Origin: Microlunatus parietis
Lineage (GTDB): Bacteria > Actinomycetota > Actinomycetes > Propionibacteriales > Propionibacteriaceae
DNA: 64,000 bases
Assembly (NCBI RefSeq): GCF_013407955.1
Contig: NZ_JACCBU010000001.1
Location: 4,526,001-4,590,000, forward strand
Reading direction: 5' to 3'
The position numbers and the translations under genes are program-made. Numbering within the stretch: the first letter of the stretch is position 1; every line of letters starts with the position of its first letter. This document shows, in pieces, positions 52,528 through 60,467 of the stretch. Below the pieces are notes generated by a model. That model was not told the origin of the DNA, ran no database searches, and saw nothing but the letters and a program-made list of their open reading frames with translations.

Positions 52528-53292
52528 TTGAAGTTCGGCAACTATGAGGGAGTCCGAAGTTCAGCGGGGAACGTCATCCAACCGGATGCGGGGATTGTCA
52601 ACGGGGCAGAGCAGATCGGCGACGCCGTCGGTCGGGAACGGAGGCGCATCGCGCGCGAACTGCACGACGTGATCGGCCATCGTCTGGTGGTGATCATGAT
52701 GACGGCCCGTCGACTGGGACTCGACGGGGACGAAGCGGCGGTCCACGCCCGCTCGATCGAGGAGACGTCGCGGGACGCGATGGGAGAGCTCCGCCGGATC
52801 CTGGGACTGCTCCGGCGCACGACGGCCGTCAGGGATCAGGAGATCGACACCGGCACCAGCGACGCGGTGGCCGAGATCGTGGAGCTGTTCGCCCGGGTGA
52901 ACCCGGGTGGCGGCCTGCACTTCGAGAACGCGGAACTGGAACGGACCCTGCCGGCGGGCGTCCGGCATACGACGGTCCGGGTGGTCCAGGAGGGGTTGAC
53001 CAACGCCCTCAAGTACGGCACCGGCTCGGTGGACGTGACGGTGTCGTTCGGACACCAGGTCCGGATCACCATGATCAACGAGGTGGCGGCGAGCAACAGC
53101 TACCTCGGCGCCGGCGCCCGGGAGGACGGCGGGCTGCTGGGCCTGAAGGAGCGAGTCACCGAGCACGGCGGCTCGTTCGGCTACGGCAGCATGTCGGATC
53201 GTCGCTTCTTCATCGAGGCGATCCTGCCGGCTTGCCCGGGGGCGCTTTCGGCACTGCGGGGGGAGAGGTCGTGGACGAGATCAAGATCCTGA
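52528..53292 (+). CDS. Soluble NarL-type sensor histidine kinase
   Basis: 254 residues, cytoplasmic, no transmembrane segment or clear sensor domain. HisKA_3 dimerisation helix with phospho-acceptor His46 (RRIARELHDVIGHRL), then the HATPase_c domain (VVQEGLTNALKYGTG N-box and GLLGLKERVTEHGGSFGYG). TTG 52528 is chosen because the near-perfect site AAGGGAGGTGA lies 8 nt upstream; the in-frame ATG 52501 precedes this site and is unlikely. Overlaps the response regulator by 22 nt. Confidence 0.88.
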   Translation: MKFGNYEGVRSSAGNVIQPDAGIVNGAEQIGDAVGRERRRIARELHDVIGHRLVVIMMTARRLGLDGDEAAVHARSIEETSRDAMGELRRILGLLRRTTAVRDQEIDTGTSDAVAEIVELFARVNPGGGLHFENAELERTLPAGVRHTTVRVVQEGLTNALKYGTGSVDVTVSFGHQVRITMINEVAASNSYLGAGAREDGGLLGLKERVTEHGGSFGYGSMSDRRFFIEAILPACPGALSALRGERSWTRSRS

Positions 53293-54026
53293 TCGTCGAC
53301 GATCAGCCGCTGGTCCGGCACGGAGTCGGGTCGGTGATCGCCGACGAGCCGGGCATGATCATGGTGGGCGAGGCCGGGAACGGGATCGAGGCCATCCGCG
53401 ACGTTCGCCGGCACCATCCGGACGTCGTCCTGATGGACATCAACATGCCGCGGATGGACGGCCTGGAAGCGACTCGGCAGCTCTGTGCCGACGGTCGGCC
53501 CGGCCCGAAGGTGATCATCCTGACCATGTACGACCAGGACGAGCACGTGTTCGAGGCGTTGCGGGCCGGCGCCAGCGGCTTCCTGCTCAAGGAATCGACG
53601 GGCACCCAGCTGGTCGAGGCGGTCCGGGCGGTCGCGTCCGGCGACGCGCTGTTGTCGCCGACGGTGACCCGGATGTTGATCAGGGAGTTCGTCCGCCGGC
53701 CCGCTCTCGGGCCGGCCACCGACGGCACCGGCCTGGCCGCGCTGACCGGTCGCGAATACGACGTGTTCCTGCTGCTGGTGCAGGGCTACAACAACGCCGA
53801 GATCGCCCAGCACCTGGTGCTCGGCGAGAGCACGATCAAGTCGCATGTGCAGCACCTGTACCAGAAGCTCGGGGTACGGGACCGGGTGCAGGTCGTGATC
53901 TACGCCTACGAGAACGGGATCCCGTCCGCATCTCCGCCTGCGGGAGTGGAGGACCGACCACGGGGGGAGATCAAAGTTCCCATTCCGGGCGGGCGACAGC
54001 GGCCGGACGGGTTTCTAGTCTCATGA
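53271..54026 (+). CDS. NarL/FixJ-family response regulator
   Basis: 251 residues. Receiver domain with phospho-Asp56 (VVLMDINMPRMDG), acidic pair in ILIVDDQPLVRHG and Lys in SGFLLKEST; C-terminal LuxR helix-turn-helix LTGREYDVFLLLVQGYNNAEIAQHLVLGESTIKSHVQHLYQKLGVRDRVQVVIYAYENG. GTG 53271 follows GGGGGAGAGG. It lies inside the cluster between the PKS and accDA operons and probably controls one or both. Confidence 0.92.
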   Translation: MDEIKILIVDDQPLVRHGVGSVIADEPGMIMVGEAGNGIEAIRDVRRHHPDVVLMDINMPRMDGLEATRQLCADGRPGPKVIILTMYDQDEHVFEALRAGASGFLLKESTGTQLVEAVRAVASGDALLSPTVTRMLIREFVRRPALGPATDGTGLAALTGREYDVFLLLVQGYNNAEIAQHLVLGESTIKSHVQHLYQKLGVRDRVQVVIYAYENGIPSASPPAGVEDRPRGEIKVPIPGGRQRPDGFLVS

Positions 54027-54063
54027 TCATCGACCGCGATTCCTCACAGGGAAAGGAATTCCA

Positions 54064-54402
54064 GTGACGACAAGGATGCTGATCGTGGCCCGGATCAGGC
54101 CGGGGGCCGCCGGTGACGTCGCCCGGCTGTTCGGCGCCTCGGACCGGACCGAGCTGCCGCGTGCGCTCGGCGTGGTCCGGCGCGACCTCTACGAGTACCA
54201 GGGGTTGTACTTCCACCAGGTCGAGTTCGCCGGCGACCCGGCCGCGGCGATGGCCGAGGCCCGCGGACGGGACGACTTCCGTGAGCTGAGCGCGGACCTC
54301 GATGCGTTCATCTCGCCGTACGACCCGGCGACCTGGCGCAGCCCGGCCGACGCGATGGCGTCCGGCTTCTACAGCTGGACTCCTAGTGGTGATCAACGAT
54401 GA
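54064..54402 (+). CDS. TcmI-family type II polyketide cyclase
   Basis: 112 residues closely following the TcmI pattern: RMLIVARIRPGAAGDVARLFGASDRTELPRALGVVRRDLYEYQGLYFHQVEF ... FRELSADLDAFISPYDPATWRSPADAMASGFYSW. Such proteins cyclise later rings of aromatic polyketides. Start GTG 54064. It overlaps the accDA gene by 4 nt. Confidence 0.92.
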   Translation: MTTRMLIVARIRPGAAGDVARLFGASDRTELPRALGVVRRDLYEYQGLYFHQVEFAGDPAAAMAEARGRDDFRELSADLDAFISPYDPATWRSPADAMASGFYSWTPSGDQR

Positions 54403-56075
54403 CCCTGTCGCCACCGGTCGCGCAGCCGACGGGCCAGCCGGCCGGCGAATGGGTGCGCTGCCCGAACTGCTCGGTGACGCTGTACGAGCCGCGGCTGCGC
54501 CGGGAACAGCAGGTCTGCCCGGACTGCGGCCACCACCACCGGATCGGGGCCGGTGCCCGGATCGACCAGCTGGTCGATCCGGGCTCCTGGGTGCCGGCCG
54601 CTGATCAACCGCGGAGCGCCGACCCGCTCGGGTTCAGCGACACGCTGCCGTACCCGGAGCGGGTGCAGCGGGCGCGTCGTCGGTCCGGGCTGGACGAGGC
54701 GGCGGTGCACGGCACGGCCACGATCGACGGCCGGCCCGTCGTCCTGGCGGCGATGGACTTCCGGTTCCTCGGCGGCAGCATGGGCTCGGCGGTCGGCGAG
54801 GTGATCACCCGCGGGGCCGAGGACGCGATCGAGCGCGGCTGGCCGTACCTGATCCTGGTCTCCTCCGGCGGTGCCCGGATGCAGGAGGGTTGCCTGTCGC
54901 TGATGCAGCTGGCGAAGACGGCGCAGGCGATGGGCGAGGCGCGACGGCGGGGCATCCTGACCATCGGCGTCCTGGCCGACCCGACCTACGGCGGGGTGAC
55001 CGCGTCCTTCGCGACGCTGGCCGACGTGCTGATCGCCGAACCGGGCGCCATGATCGGCTTCGCCGGGCCACGGGTGATCGAGAACGCCACCCGGGAACGC
55101 CTGCCGGAGGGCTTCCAGACCGCCGAGTACCTGCACGGGGCCGGGATGATCGACCGGGTCGAGCCGCGGAAGAGCCTGCGCTCGACGCTGACCCGGTTGT
55201 TGATCTTGGACGCCGGCCGGTCCGCCGGCGGCGACCGCAGCGGCGTGCTTCATGATCGACTCGGCACCGCGGAGGTACGGCAGCGCCCGGCGGCCGAGGT
55301 GCTCAAGCTGGCCCGGCAGATCCAGCGGCCGGTCACGTCCGACTACCTGGAGGCGATCTGCGACGACTTCGTCGAGCTGCACGGCGACCGTACCCACGGC
55401 GACGACCCGGCCGTCGTCGGCGGCCTGGCCTCGATCGGCGGTCGCACGGTCATGGTGCTCGGGCACGAGAAGGGCCACGACACCGCGACACTGGTGCTGC
55501 GGAACTTCGGGATGCCGCAGCCGGAGGGCTATCGCAAGGCGCTCCGGCTGCTCCGGCTGGCCGAGCGGCTGGACATCCCGGTGATCACGTTCGTCGACAC
55601 CCAGGGCGCCGCGCCCGGGGTCGCCGCCGAGGAACGCGGCCAGGCCTGGGCGATCGCGGAGTGCATCGCGGGAATGGCGGAGCTGACCGTGCCGGTGATC
55701 AGCGTGATCACCGGTGAGGGCGGCAGCGGCGGCGCACTGGCACTGGCCGTCGGCAACCGGGTGCTGATGCTGGAGAACGCCTGCTACTCGGTGATCAGCC
55801 CGGAGAGCTGCTCGACCATCCTGTACGGGCACGCCGGCGAGGCGGCCCGGCTGGCCGAGACGATGAAGATCACCGCGCCGGAGTTGATCAAGCTCGGCGT
55901 GATCGACGCGATCGTGCCGGAGCCGGACGGCGGCGCGCACACGGCGCCGGACGAGACCACGACGGCCGTTCGCTCGATGATCATGGCGGAGCTGGACGCG
56001 GTGGCCGGCTGGTCCGGCGAGAAGTGCCGGCAGCAGCGCTACGACCGGTTCCGCGCGCTGGGGGTGATCGCGTGA
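54399..56075 (+). CDS. Fused acetyl-CoA carboxylase carboxyltransferase (AccD-AccA)
   Basis: 558 residues. The N-terminal AccD half has a zinc ribbon VRCPNCSVTLYEPRLRREQQVCPDCGHHHRIG (CxxC...CxxC) and carboxyltransferase core (GSMGSAVGEVITRGAEDAIERGWPYLILVSSGGARMQEG); the C-terminal AccA half has DTQGAAPGVAAEERGQAWAIAECIAGMAELTVPVISVITGEGGSGGALAL. Bacterial accD and accA are often separate; fusions occur in actinobacterial polyketide clusters. It transfers CO2 from BCCP to acetyl-CoA, supplying malonyl-CoA to the PKS. Overlaps tcmI-like and accB genes. Confidence 0.92.
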   Translation: MTLSPPVAQPTGQPAGEWVRCPNCSVTLYEPRLRREQQVCPDCGHHHRIGAGARIDQLVDPGSWVPAADQPRSADPLGFSDTLPYPERVQRARRRSGLDEAAVHGTATIDGRPVVLAAMDFRFLGGSMGSAVGEVITRGAEDAIERGWPYLILVSSGGARMQEGCLSLMQLAKTAQAMGEARRRGILTIGVLADPTYGGVTASFATLADVLIAEPGAMIGFAGPRVIENATRERLPEGFQTAEYLHGAGMIDRVEPRKSLRSTLTRLLILDAGRSAGGDRSGVLHDRLGTAEVRQRPAAEVLKLARQIQRPVTSDYLEAICDDFVELHGDRTHGDDPAVVGGLASIGGRTVMVLGHEKGHDTATLVLRNFGMPQPEGYRKALRLLRLAERLDIPVITFVDTQGAAPGVAAEERGQAWAIAECIAGMAELTVPVISVITGEGGSGGALALAVGNRVLMLENACYSVISPESCSTILYGHAGEAARLAETMKITAPELIKLGVIDAIVPEPDGGAHTAPDETTTAVRSMIMAELDAVAGWSGEKCRQQRYDRFRALGVIA

Positions 56076-56548
56076 CCACGGAGCCCGACGAGAGCACGCT
56101 GCGGCTGCTCCGGGAAGAAGTGAGCAGCCTGGTCAAGACCGTGCCGGGCCCGGTGTCGCGGGTGTCGGTCCGGGCCGGCGAGTGTTCGCTCGAGGTGACC
56201 TGGGCCGACCCCGCGCCGGTCCTGCCGGACGGCGGGCCGGCCCCCGCGCCGGCAGCGCGACCGGTGGCGGCGGTGCCGGTCGAGGACGAGCCGGAGCCGG
56301 ACGGCGAGGTCATTCCGGCGCCGCTGGTCGGCACGTTCTACGTGGCGCCGGAGCCGGGCGCGAGCCCGTTCGTCCGGCCGGGCGACCGGGTCGAGGCCGG
56401 CCAGACGATCGGCATCATCGAGGCGATGAAGCTGATGAACCCGGTCGCCGCCGACCGGCCCGGCGAGGTGGTCGAGGTGCTGGTCGCCGACGCCGCGCCG
56501 GTCGAGTTCGGCCAGCCGCTGGTCCGGGTCCGGGAGGCGGCTTCATGA
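56072..56548 (+). CDS. accB: Biotin carboxyl carrier protein (AccB)
   Basis: 158 residues. Helical N-terminal segment, Pro/Ala-rich linker (about 48-75) and C-terminal biotinyl domain with Lys120 in IIEAMKLMNPV. GTG 56072 overlaps the accDA stop by 4 nt (GTGA); the stop overlaps the accC ATG (ATGA). It carries biotin between AccC and the fused carboxyltransferase. Confidence 0.95.
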   Translation: MTTEPDESTLRLLREEVSSLVKTVPGPVSRVSVRAGECSLEVTWADPAPVLPDGGPAPAPAARPVAAVPVEDEPEPDGEVIPAPLVGTFYVAPEPGASPFVRPGDRVEAGQTIGIIEAMKLMNPVAADRPGEVVEVLVADAAPVEFGQPLVRVREAAS

Positions 56549-57942
56549 TCGACACCAGCATGATCACGAAACCGATCCGGTCGGTGCTGATCGCGAACCG
56601 CGGCGAGATCGCGCTGCGGATCGCCCGGACCTGTCGCGAGCTCGGCATCCGTACCGTCGCCGTCTGTTCCAGCGCCGACCTGGACAGCGCGGTGGCCCGC
56701 TACGCCGACGAGACGGCGCACATCGGGCCGCCGGCCGCGAAGCGCAGCTATCTCTACCTGCCGAGCCTGATCGAGACCGCGCTGCGGTACGGCGTCGACG
56801 CGATCCATCCCGGTTACGGCTTCCTGTCCGAGGATCCGGACTTCGCCCAGATCTGCGCCGAGAACGGCATCGTGTTCGTCGGCCCGCCGCCGGCGGTGAT
56901 GGAGGAGCTCGGCGACAAGGCCCGGACCCGGGTCGCGATGCGGGAGGCCGGGCTGCCGGTGCTGCCGGGCAGCGACGGGGCGGTGCCGACGGTCACCGAC
57001 GCGGTCCGGATCGCCGAGGAAATCGGCTTTCCGGTGGTGCTGAAGGCGGCGGCCGGTGGCGGCGGACGCGGCATCCAGGTCGTGCCGACGGCGGCCGAAC
57101 TGCCGGAGTCGTACCGCCGGACGGTCGCCCTGGCCCGGCAGATCTTCGGCAACGGCGACGTCTATCTGGAACGGTTCCTGCCCGCCGCCCGGCACGTCGA
57201 GGTGCAACTGCTGGCCGACGGCCACGGCACCGCGGTGTCGCTGGGGGAGCGGGACTGCAGCCTGCAGCGGCGGCACCAGAAGCTGGTCGAGGAGGCCCCG
57301 TCGCCCGGTTTGTCCGAGGAGCTGCGGGCCGACTTGGGGCGTTATGCCGTGGCCGGCGCGAAGGCGATCGGGTACGTCGGCGCCGGCACGATGGAGTTCC
57401 TGGTCGACCCGGACGGCCGGGCGACGTTCATGGAGATCAACGGCCGGATCCAGGTCGAGCACCCGGTCACCGAGATGCTGACCGGCCTCGACCTGATCGC
57501 CGAGCAGCTCCGGGTCGCGAGCGGCGAGCCGCTGGGCTACGGCCAGCAGGACGTCCGGCCGCGCGGGGCGGCGATCGAGTGCCGGATCAACGCCGAGGAC
57601 CCGGACCGAGGCTTCGCGCCGACGCCGGGCCGGCTGACCGAACTGCGGCAGCCGGGCGGCCCGGGGGTGCGGATCGACTCGGGCTTCGTCCAGGGCGACA
57701 CCGTCTCGCCGCACTACGATTCCTTGATCGCGAAGCTGATCGTCTGGGCGCCGACCCGGGAGCAGGCGATCGCCCGCGCGGATCGAGCCCTGGCGGAGTA
57801 TGTCGTCGAGGGCCCGGGAGTCCGGACCACGATCCCGCTGTTGCGCCGGCTGATCACCCACCCGGACTTCGCCGCCGCCCGGCACACCACCAGATTCGTC
57901 GACGGCCTGCTCGTCGCCGATCGCGACGAACAGGCCGCCTGA
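56545..57942 (+). CDS. accC: Acetyl-CoA carboxylase biotin carboxylase subunit (AccC)
   Basis: 465 residues. ATP-grasp enzyme with SVLIANRGEIALRIARTCRELGIRTVAV, the Gly-rich lid AAAGGGGRGIQVV, ERDCSLQRRHQKLVEEAPSP, EFLVDPDGRATFMEINGRIQVEHPVTEM (one residue, G, replaces the usual R in EINxRxQVEHPVTE context) and AIECRINAEDP. It carboxylates biotin on AccB with bicarbonate and ATP. Last gene of the accDA-accB-accC unit. Confidence 0.95.
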   Translation: MIDTSMITKPIRSVLIANRGEIALRIARTCRELGIRTVAVCSSADLDSAVARYADETAHIGPPAAKRSYLYLPSLIETALRYGVDAIHPGYGFLSEDPDFAQICAENGIVFVGPPPAVMEELGDKARTRVAMREAGLPVLPGSDGAVPTVTDAVRIAEEIGFPVVLKAAAGGGGRGIQVVPTAAELPESYRRTVALARQIFGNGDVYLERFLPAARHVEVQLLADGHGTAVSLGERDCSLQRRHQKLVEEAPSPGLSEELRADLGRYAVAGAKAIGYVGAGTMEFLVDPDGRATFMEINGRIQVEHPVTEMLTGLDLIAEQLRVASGEPLGYGQQDVRPRGAAIECRINAEDPDRGFAPTPGRLTELRQPGGPGVRIDSGFVQGDTVSPHYDSLIAKLIVWAPTREQAIARADRALAEYVVEGPGVRTTIPLLRRLITHPDFAAARHTTRFVDGLLVADRDEQAA

Positions 57943-57966
57943 GTCCGAAGATCATCGCCTACGGTC

Positions 57967-58416
57967 TCAGGCCGCACCAGCAGACACGCCGTGACGAGTG
58001 CCGATCTCCGGAACTCGTCGCGGCGTCGTCGCGCGCAGCCCGGCGAACCGGACGATCGCGACGAAGGCGGCCAGCACCCCGGCGACCGCGGCCTCGACGG
58101 CCGTGACCGGACGGCCCAGCGCGATCTCCACCCCGGTCGCGCCGATCATGGTCACGGCCAGCCCGGCCGCCGCGATCGGGGTCAGCACCGGAGCGATCCG
58201 GGTGAGCGCCGGCACGATTAACCCGACCGCCCCGAACAGCTCCGCGAACCCGGCGATCTTGAGCAGGATCACCGGGATCCCCATCGAGGCCGCCTCCAGC
58301 ACCTCCCAGGCCATCAGGGCCTTGCTGCTGCCGACGAACACGAAGAACGCCGCGAGCAGCGCGGACACGATCCACACCGCGATTTTCGTACCGGGCTTGT
58401 TGGCGAAGACGTTCAT
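57967..58416 (-). CDS. DoxX-family membrane protein
   Basis: 149 residues with four hydrophobic helices (KIAVWIVSALLAAFFVFVGSSKAL, MGIPVILLKIAGFAELFGAVGLIVPAL, VLTPIAAAGLAVTMIGATGVEI, AVAGVLAAFVAIVRFAGL), matching DoxX/DoxX-like_2 proteins. ATG 58416 follows GAGGAG by 7 nt; the in-frame TTG 58422 lies too close. Function unclear. It converges on accC and is divergent from the AbiE-like pair. Confidence 0.82.
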   Translation of the reverse strand: MNVFANKPGTKIAVWIVSALLAAFFVFVGSSKALMAWEVLEAASMGIPVILLKIAGFAELFGAVGLIVPALTRIAPVLTPIAAAGLAVTMIGATGVEIALGRPVTAVEAAVAGVLAAFVAIVRFAGLRATTPRRVPEIGTRHGVSAGAA

Positions 58417-58517
58417 GATCAATCTCCTCAGTTCGTACGAAGCGTCTCCTTGCCCTCCCCACGAACGGACCCCGGTGGATCGGACACTCGTTCCCTGTCG
58501 ATCGCGGCTTGGCAGGT

Positions 58518-58574
58518 TGTGTTTCCTGAACTAGCCTGTTTCTAGTCATGGGAAACACACCCTCTAGGGAAACA
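58518..58574. promoter_or_regulatory. Nested dyad spanning the AbiE-like promoter and start codon
   Basis: Outer arms TGTGTTTCC (58518-58526) and GGAAACACA (58551-58559) are perfect complements; inside lie ACTAG (58530-58534) and CTAGT (58542-58546). A third half-site, GGGAAACACT, follows at about 58567. The start codon ATG 58548 lies inside the dyad. Probably the autoregulatory operator of the toxin-antitoxin pair. Confidence 0.65.
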
Positions 58575-59627
58575 CTGATCGATGAGGCGCTCGATCGCCT
58601 TGCGGCGCAGCTGCCCGCCTCCTGGCGCCTCGACTACAGACCCGGGGCGGGGGACTCGCGAGCGGACGGCCTCGTCGAACTGGTGGGGCCGGGGTCCGAA
58701 CGGCTCTCGTTCCTGGTCGAAGCGAAGCGATCCGGCTCGATCTCGGCCTCACTGCTGATTCGCGCGCTCCGAGATCTTCAGCGCACGACCGGCGGTGTTC
58801 CGGTCCTGTTCGTATCCGACTACATCGGCCCCGCACTGCGGGACGCCCTGGCCGCCGAGGAGCTCAGTTTCGCCGACTCGACCGGCTGGATTCGGGTCGT
58901 GTCGGCCGAGCCTCTCGTGCTTCTCACCGGACAAGGCGCCGCGCGATCGCCGCGGGTGCCAGCCGGGTCGGCGGTGACTCGGTTCAACGGGCTCGCAGCA
59001 AGTCGAATCATTCGCAGTCTGGCGACGACTGAGTTGCCCGTCCGGGTCCGACGCCTCGCCGGCATCGCCGGTGTGTCGCCAGGCTCGGTGTCCAAGCTCC
59101 TGGCCACCCTGGCCTCGGAGGGCATCGTCGACCGGAGTGACGATGGCGGCGTCGTCGCCGTTCGGCGCCGCAGGCTGCTGCGTCGGTGGGTGGCGGACTA
59201 CGCATTCGCGAAGACCAACCATCCGGTCCGGTACCTCATCGCGGCGAGGGGGCTGGACCGGGCGTTAACGCGTGTCGGTGAGCTGGCCGGGGTTGCGCTC
59301 ACCGGCTCGGCCGCAGCCCGCCGGCTGCTTCCCGAGTCCGCGACTTCGGTTGTTCCGCTCCGCCTGCTTGCCCTCTACACGCTGGAACCGGCGCAGGTCG
59401 CCGCCGACCTCGGCCTGATCGATGCTGAACCGGCGACGGCCAATGTGATCATCGCGCGACCGCAAGACCCCGACATCCTCACACCAGTCGGTGATCCCGG
59501 CGTACTCGTGACAGCGCCGCTGCCGCTCGTCTTCGCGGACCTGCTCACGTTGCCCGGCCGGTCCGATGCGGAGGCGGAGCAATTGATGGACGCGCTCGCG
59601 GCATCGGACCCACTGTGGAAGGCATGA
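58548..59627 (+). CDS. AbiEi-like antitoxin / winged-helix regulator
   Basis: 359 residues. N-terminal restriction-like/PD-(D/E)xK-looking segment (RLSFLVEAKRSGSISASLLIRALRDLQRTTGGVPVLFVSDYIGPALRDAL), central winged helix (LPVRVRRLAGIAGVSPGSVSKLLATLASEGIVDRSDDGGVVAVRRRRLL) and C-terminal domain resembling AbiEi antitoxin regions. Paired upstream with a nucleotidyltransferase gene, stop overlapping ATG 59624. AbiEi proteins repress their own operon, consistent with the nested dyad at its start. Confidence 0.65.
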   Translation: MGNTPSRETLIDEALDRLAAQLPASWRLDYRPGAGDSRADGLVELVGPGSERLSFLVEAKRSGSISASLLIRALRDLQRTTGGVPVLFVSDYIGPALRDALAAEELSFADSTGWIRVVSAEPLVLLTGQGAARSPRVPAGSAVTRFNGLAASRIIRSLATTELPVRVRRLAGIAGVSPGSVSKLLATLASEGIVDRSDDGGVVAVRRRRLLRRWVADYAFAKTNHPVRYLIAARGLDRALTRVGELAGVALTGSAAARRLLPESATSVVPLRLLALYTLEPAQVAADLGLIDAEPATANVIIARPQDPDILTPVGDPGVLVTAPLPLVFADLLTLPGRSDAEAEQLMDALAASDPLWKA

Positions 59628-59629
59628 TC

Positions 59630-60463
59630 ATGGACGAACCTGCACCGGAGTACGTGGCTGCTCGCAGCGTCCTGCTCCAGGCACTCGCGGCTCTGGACAG
59701 CCACCTGAGCAGCCTCGTTCTCGTGGGTGCCCAGGCGATCTACCACCACACCGGAGCGACGGACCTGAACGTTCCGCTCATGACGACGGATGCTGATCTT
59801 GCCGTCGACACGCGTAGGCTTGCCGATTCGCCGGAGATCGGATCGCAGTTGCGGGCAGCCGGATTCAGGCCAGGCACCAATCCCGGCCACTGGGTGGCTC
59901 TGAGTGACGTCGCGATTGATCTCATGGTCGTGCCGCACCAGGCGGGTACTGACAGGCGCTCCGCGCGTGCGGCACGGATCGCGCCTCACGAGAAGGCCAC
60001 CGCACGGATCGCTCACGGTCTCGAGCCGGCCTTGATCGACAACGAGATCGTCACCCTTGTCTCGCTTGATCCGAGCGACGCCAGGGCGAGCGACCTGCGG
60101 GTGGCCGGCCCGGCTGCGCTGCTGACGGCGAAGGTGATCAAGATCGGCGAGCGCCTCGAGCAAGCAGCAAATCAGCCCGATCGGGTGAAGGAGAAGGATG
60201 CGCTGGACGTGTTCAGGCTGCTCCAGGCAGTCGACGTCAGCGAGTTCGTCCTCGGATTCCGCCGGCACCAGGAGGACGAGCACGCCTCGGCCGCGACCAC
60301 CGAAGCGCTCAACATCCTGCGAGGGCAGGCCACAGCTCCGGAAAGTCGGATACCTCGCATCGCCGGATCGGCCGCGCAGGGTGACCCCACCGTTCCGCCG
60401 GCCTTCGCGGCTCTCGTCGGTGAGTTGATCACGGCGTCATCGTCGTTGGGCTCGGATCGGTGA
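59630..60463 (+). CDS. AbiEii-like nucleotidyltransferase toxin
   Basis: 277 residues. Nucleotidyltransferase site LVLVGAQAIYHHTGATDLNVPLMTTDADLAVD (G...DAD-type acidic pair), with a later Asp in ALSDVAIDLMVVP and Lys-containing helix AALLTAKVIKIGERLEQA. The fold matches type IV/II AbiE toxins that modify tRNA or other targets with nucleotides. ATG 59630 is chosen since GGAAGG lies 7 nt upstream; ATG 59624 and GTG 59615 are in frame. The reaction is inferred from the family. Confidence 0.7.
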   Translation: MDEPAPEYVAARSVLLQALAALDSHLSSLVLVGAQAIYHHTGATDLNVPLMTTDADLAVDTRRLADSPEIGSQLRAAGFRPGTNPGHWVALSDVAIDLMVVPHQAGTDRRSARAARIAPHEKATARIAHGLEPALIDNEIVTLVSLDPSDARASDLRVAGPAALLTAKVIKIGERLEQAANQPDRVKEKDALDVFRLLQAVDVSEFVLGFRRHQEDEHASAATTEALNILRGQATAPESRIPRIAGSAAQGDPTVPPAFAALVGELITASSSLGSDR

Positions 60464-60467
60464 CTCC

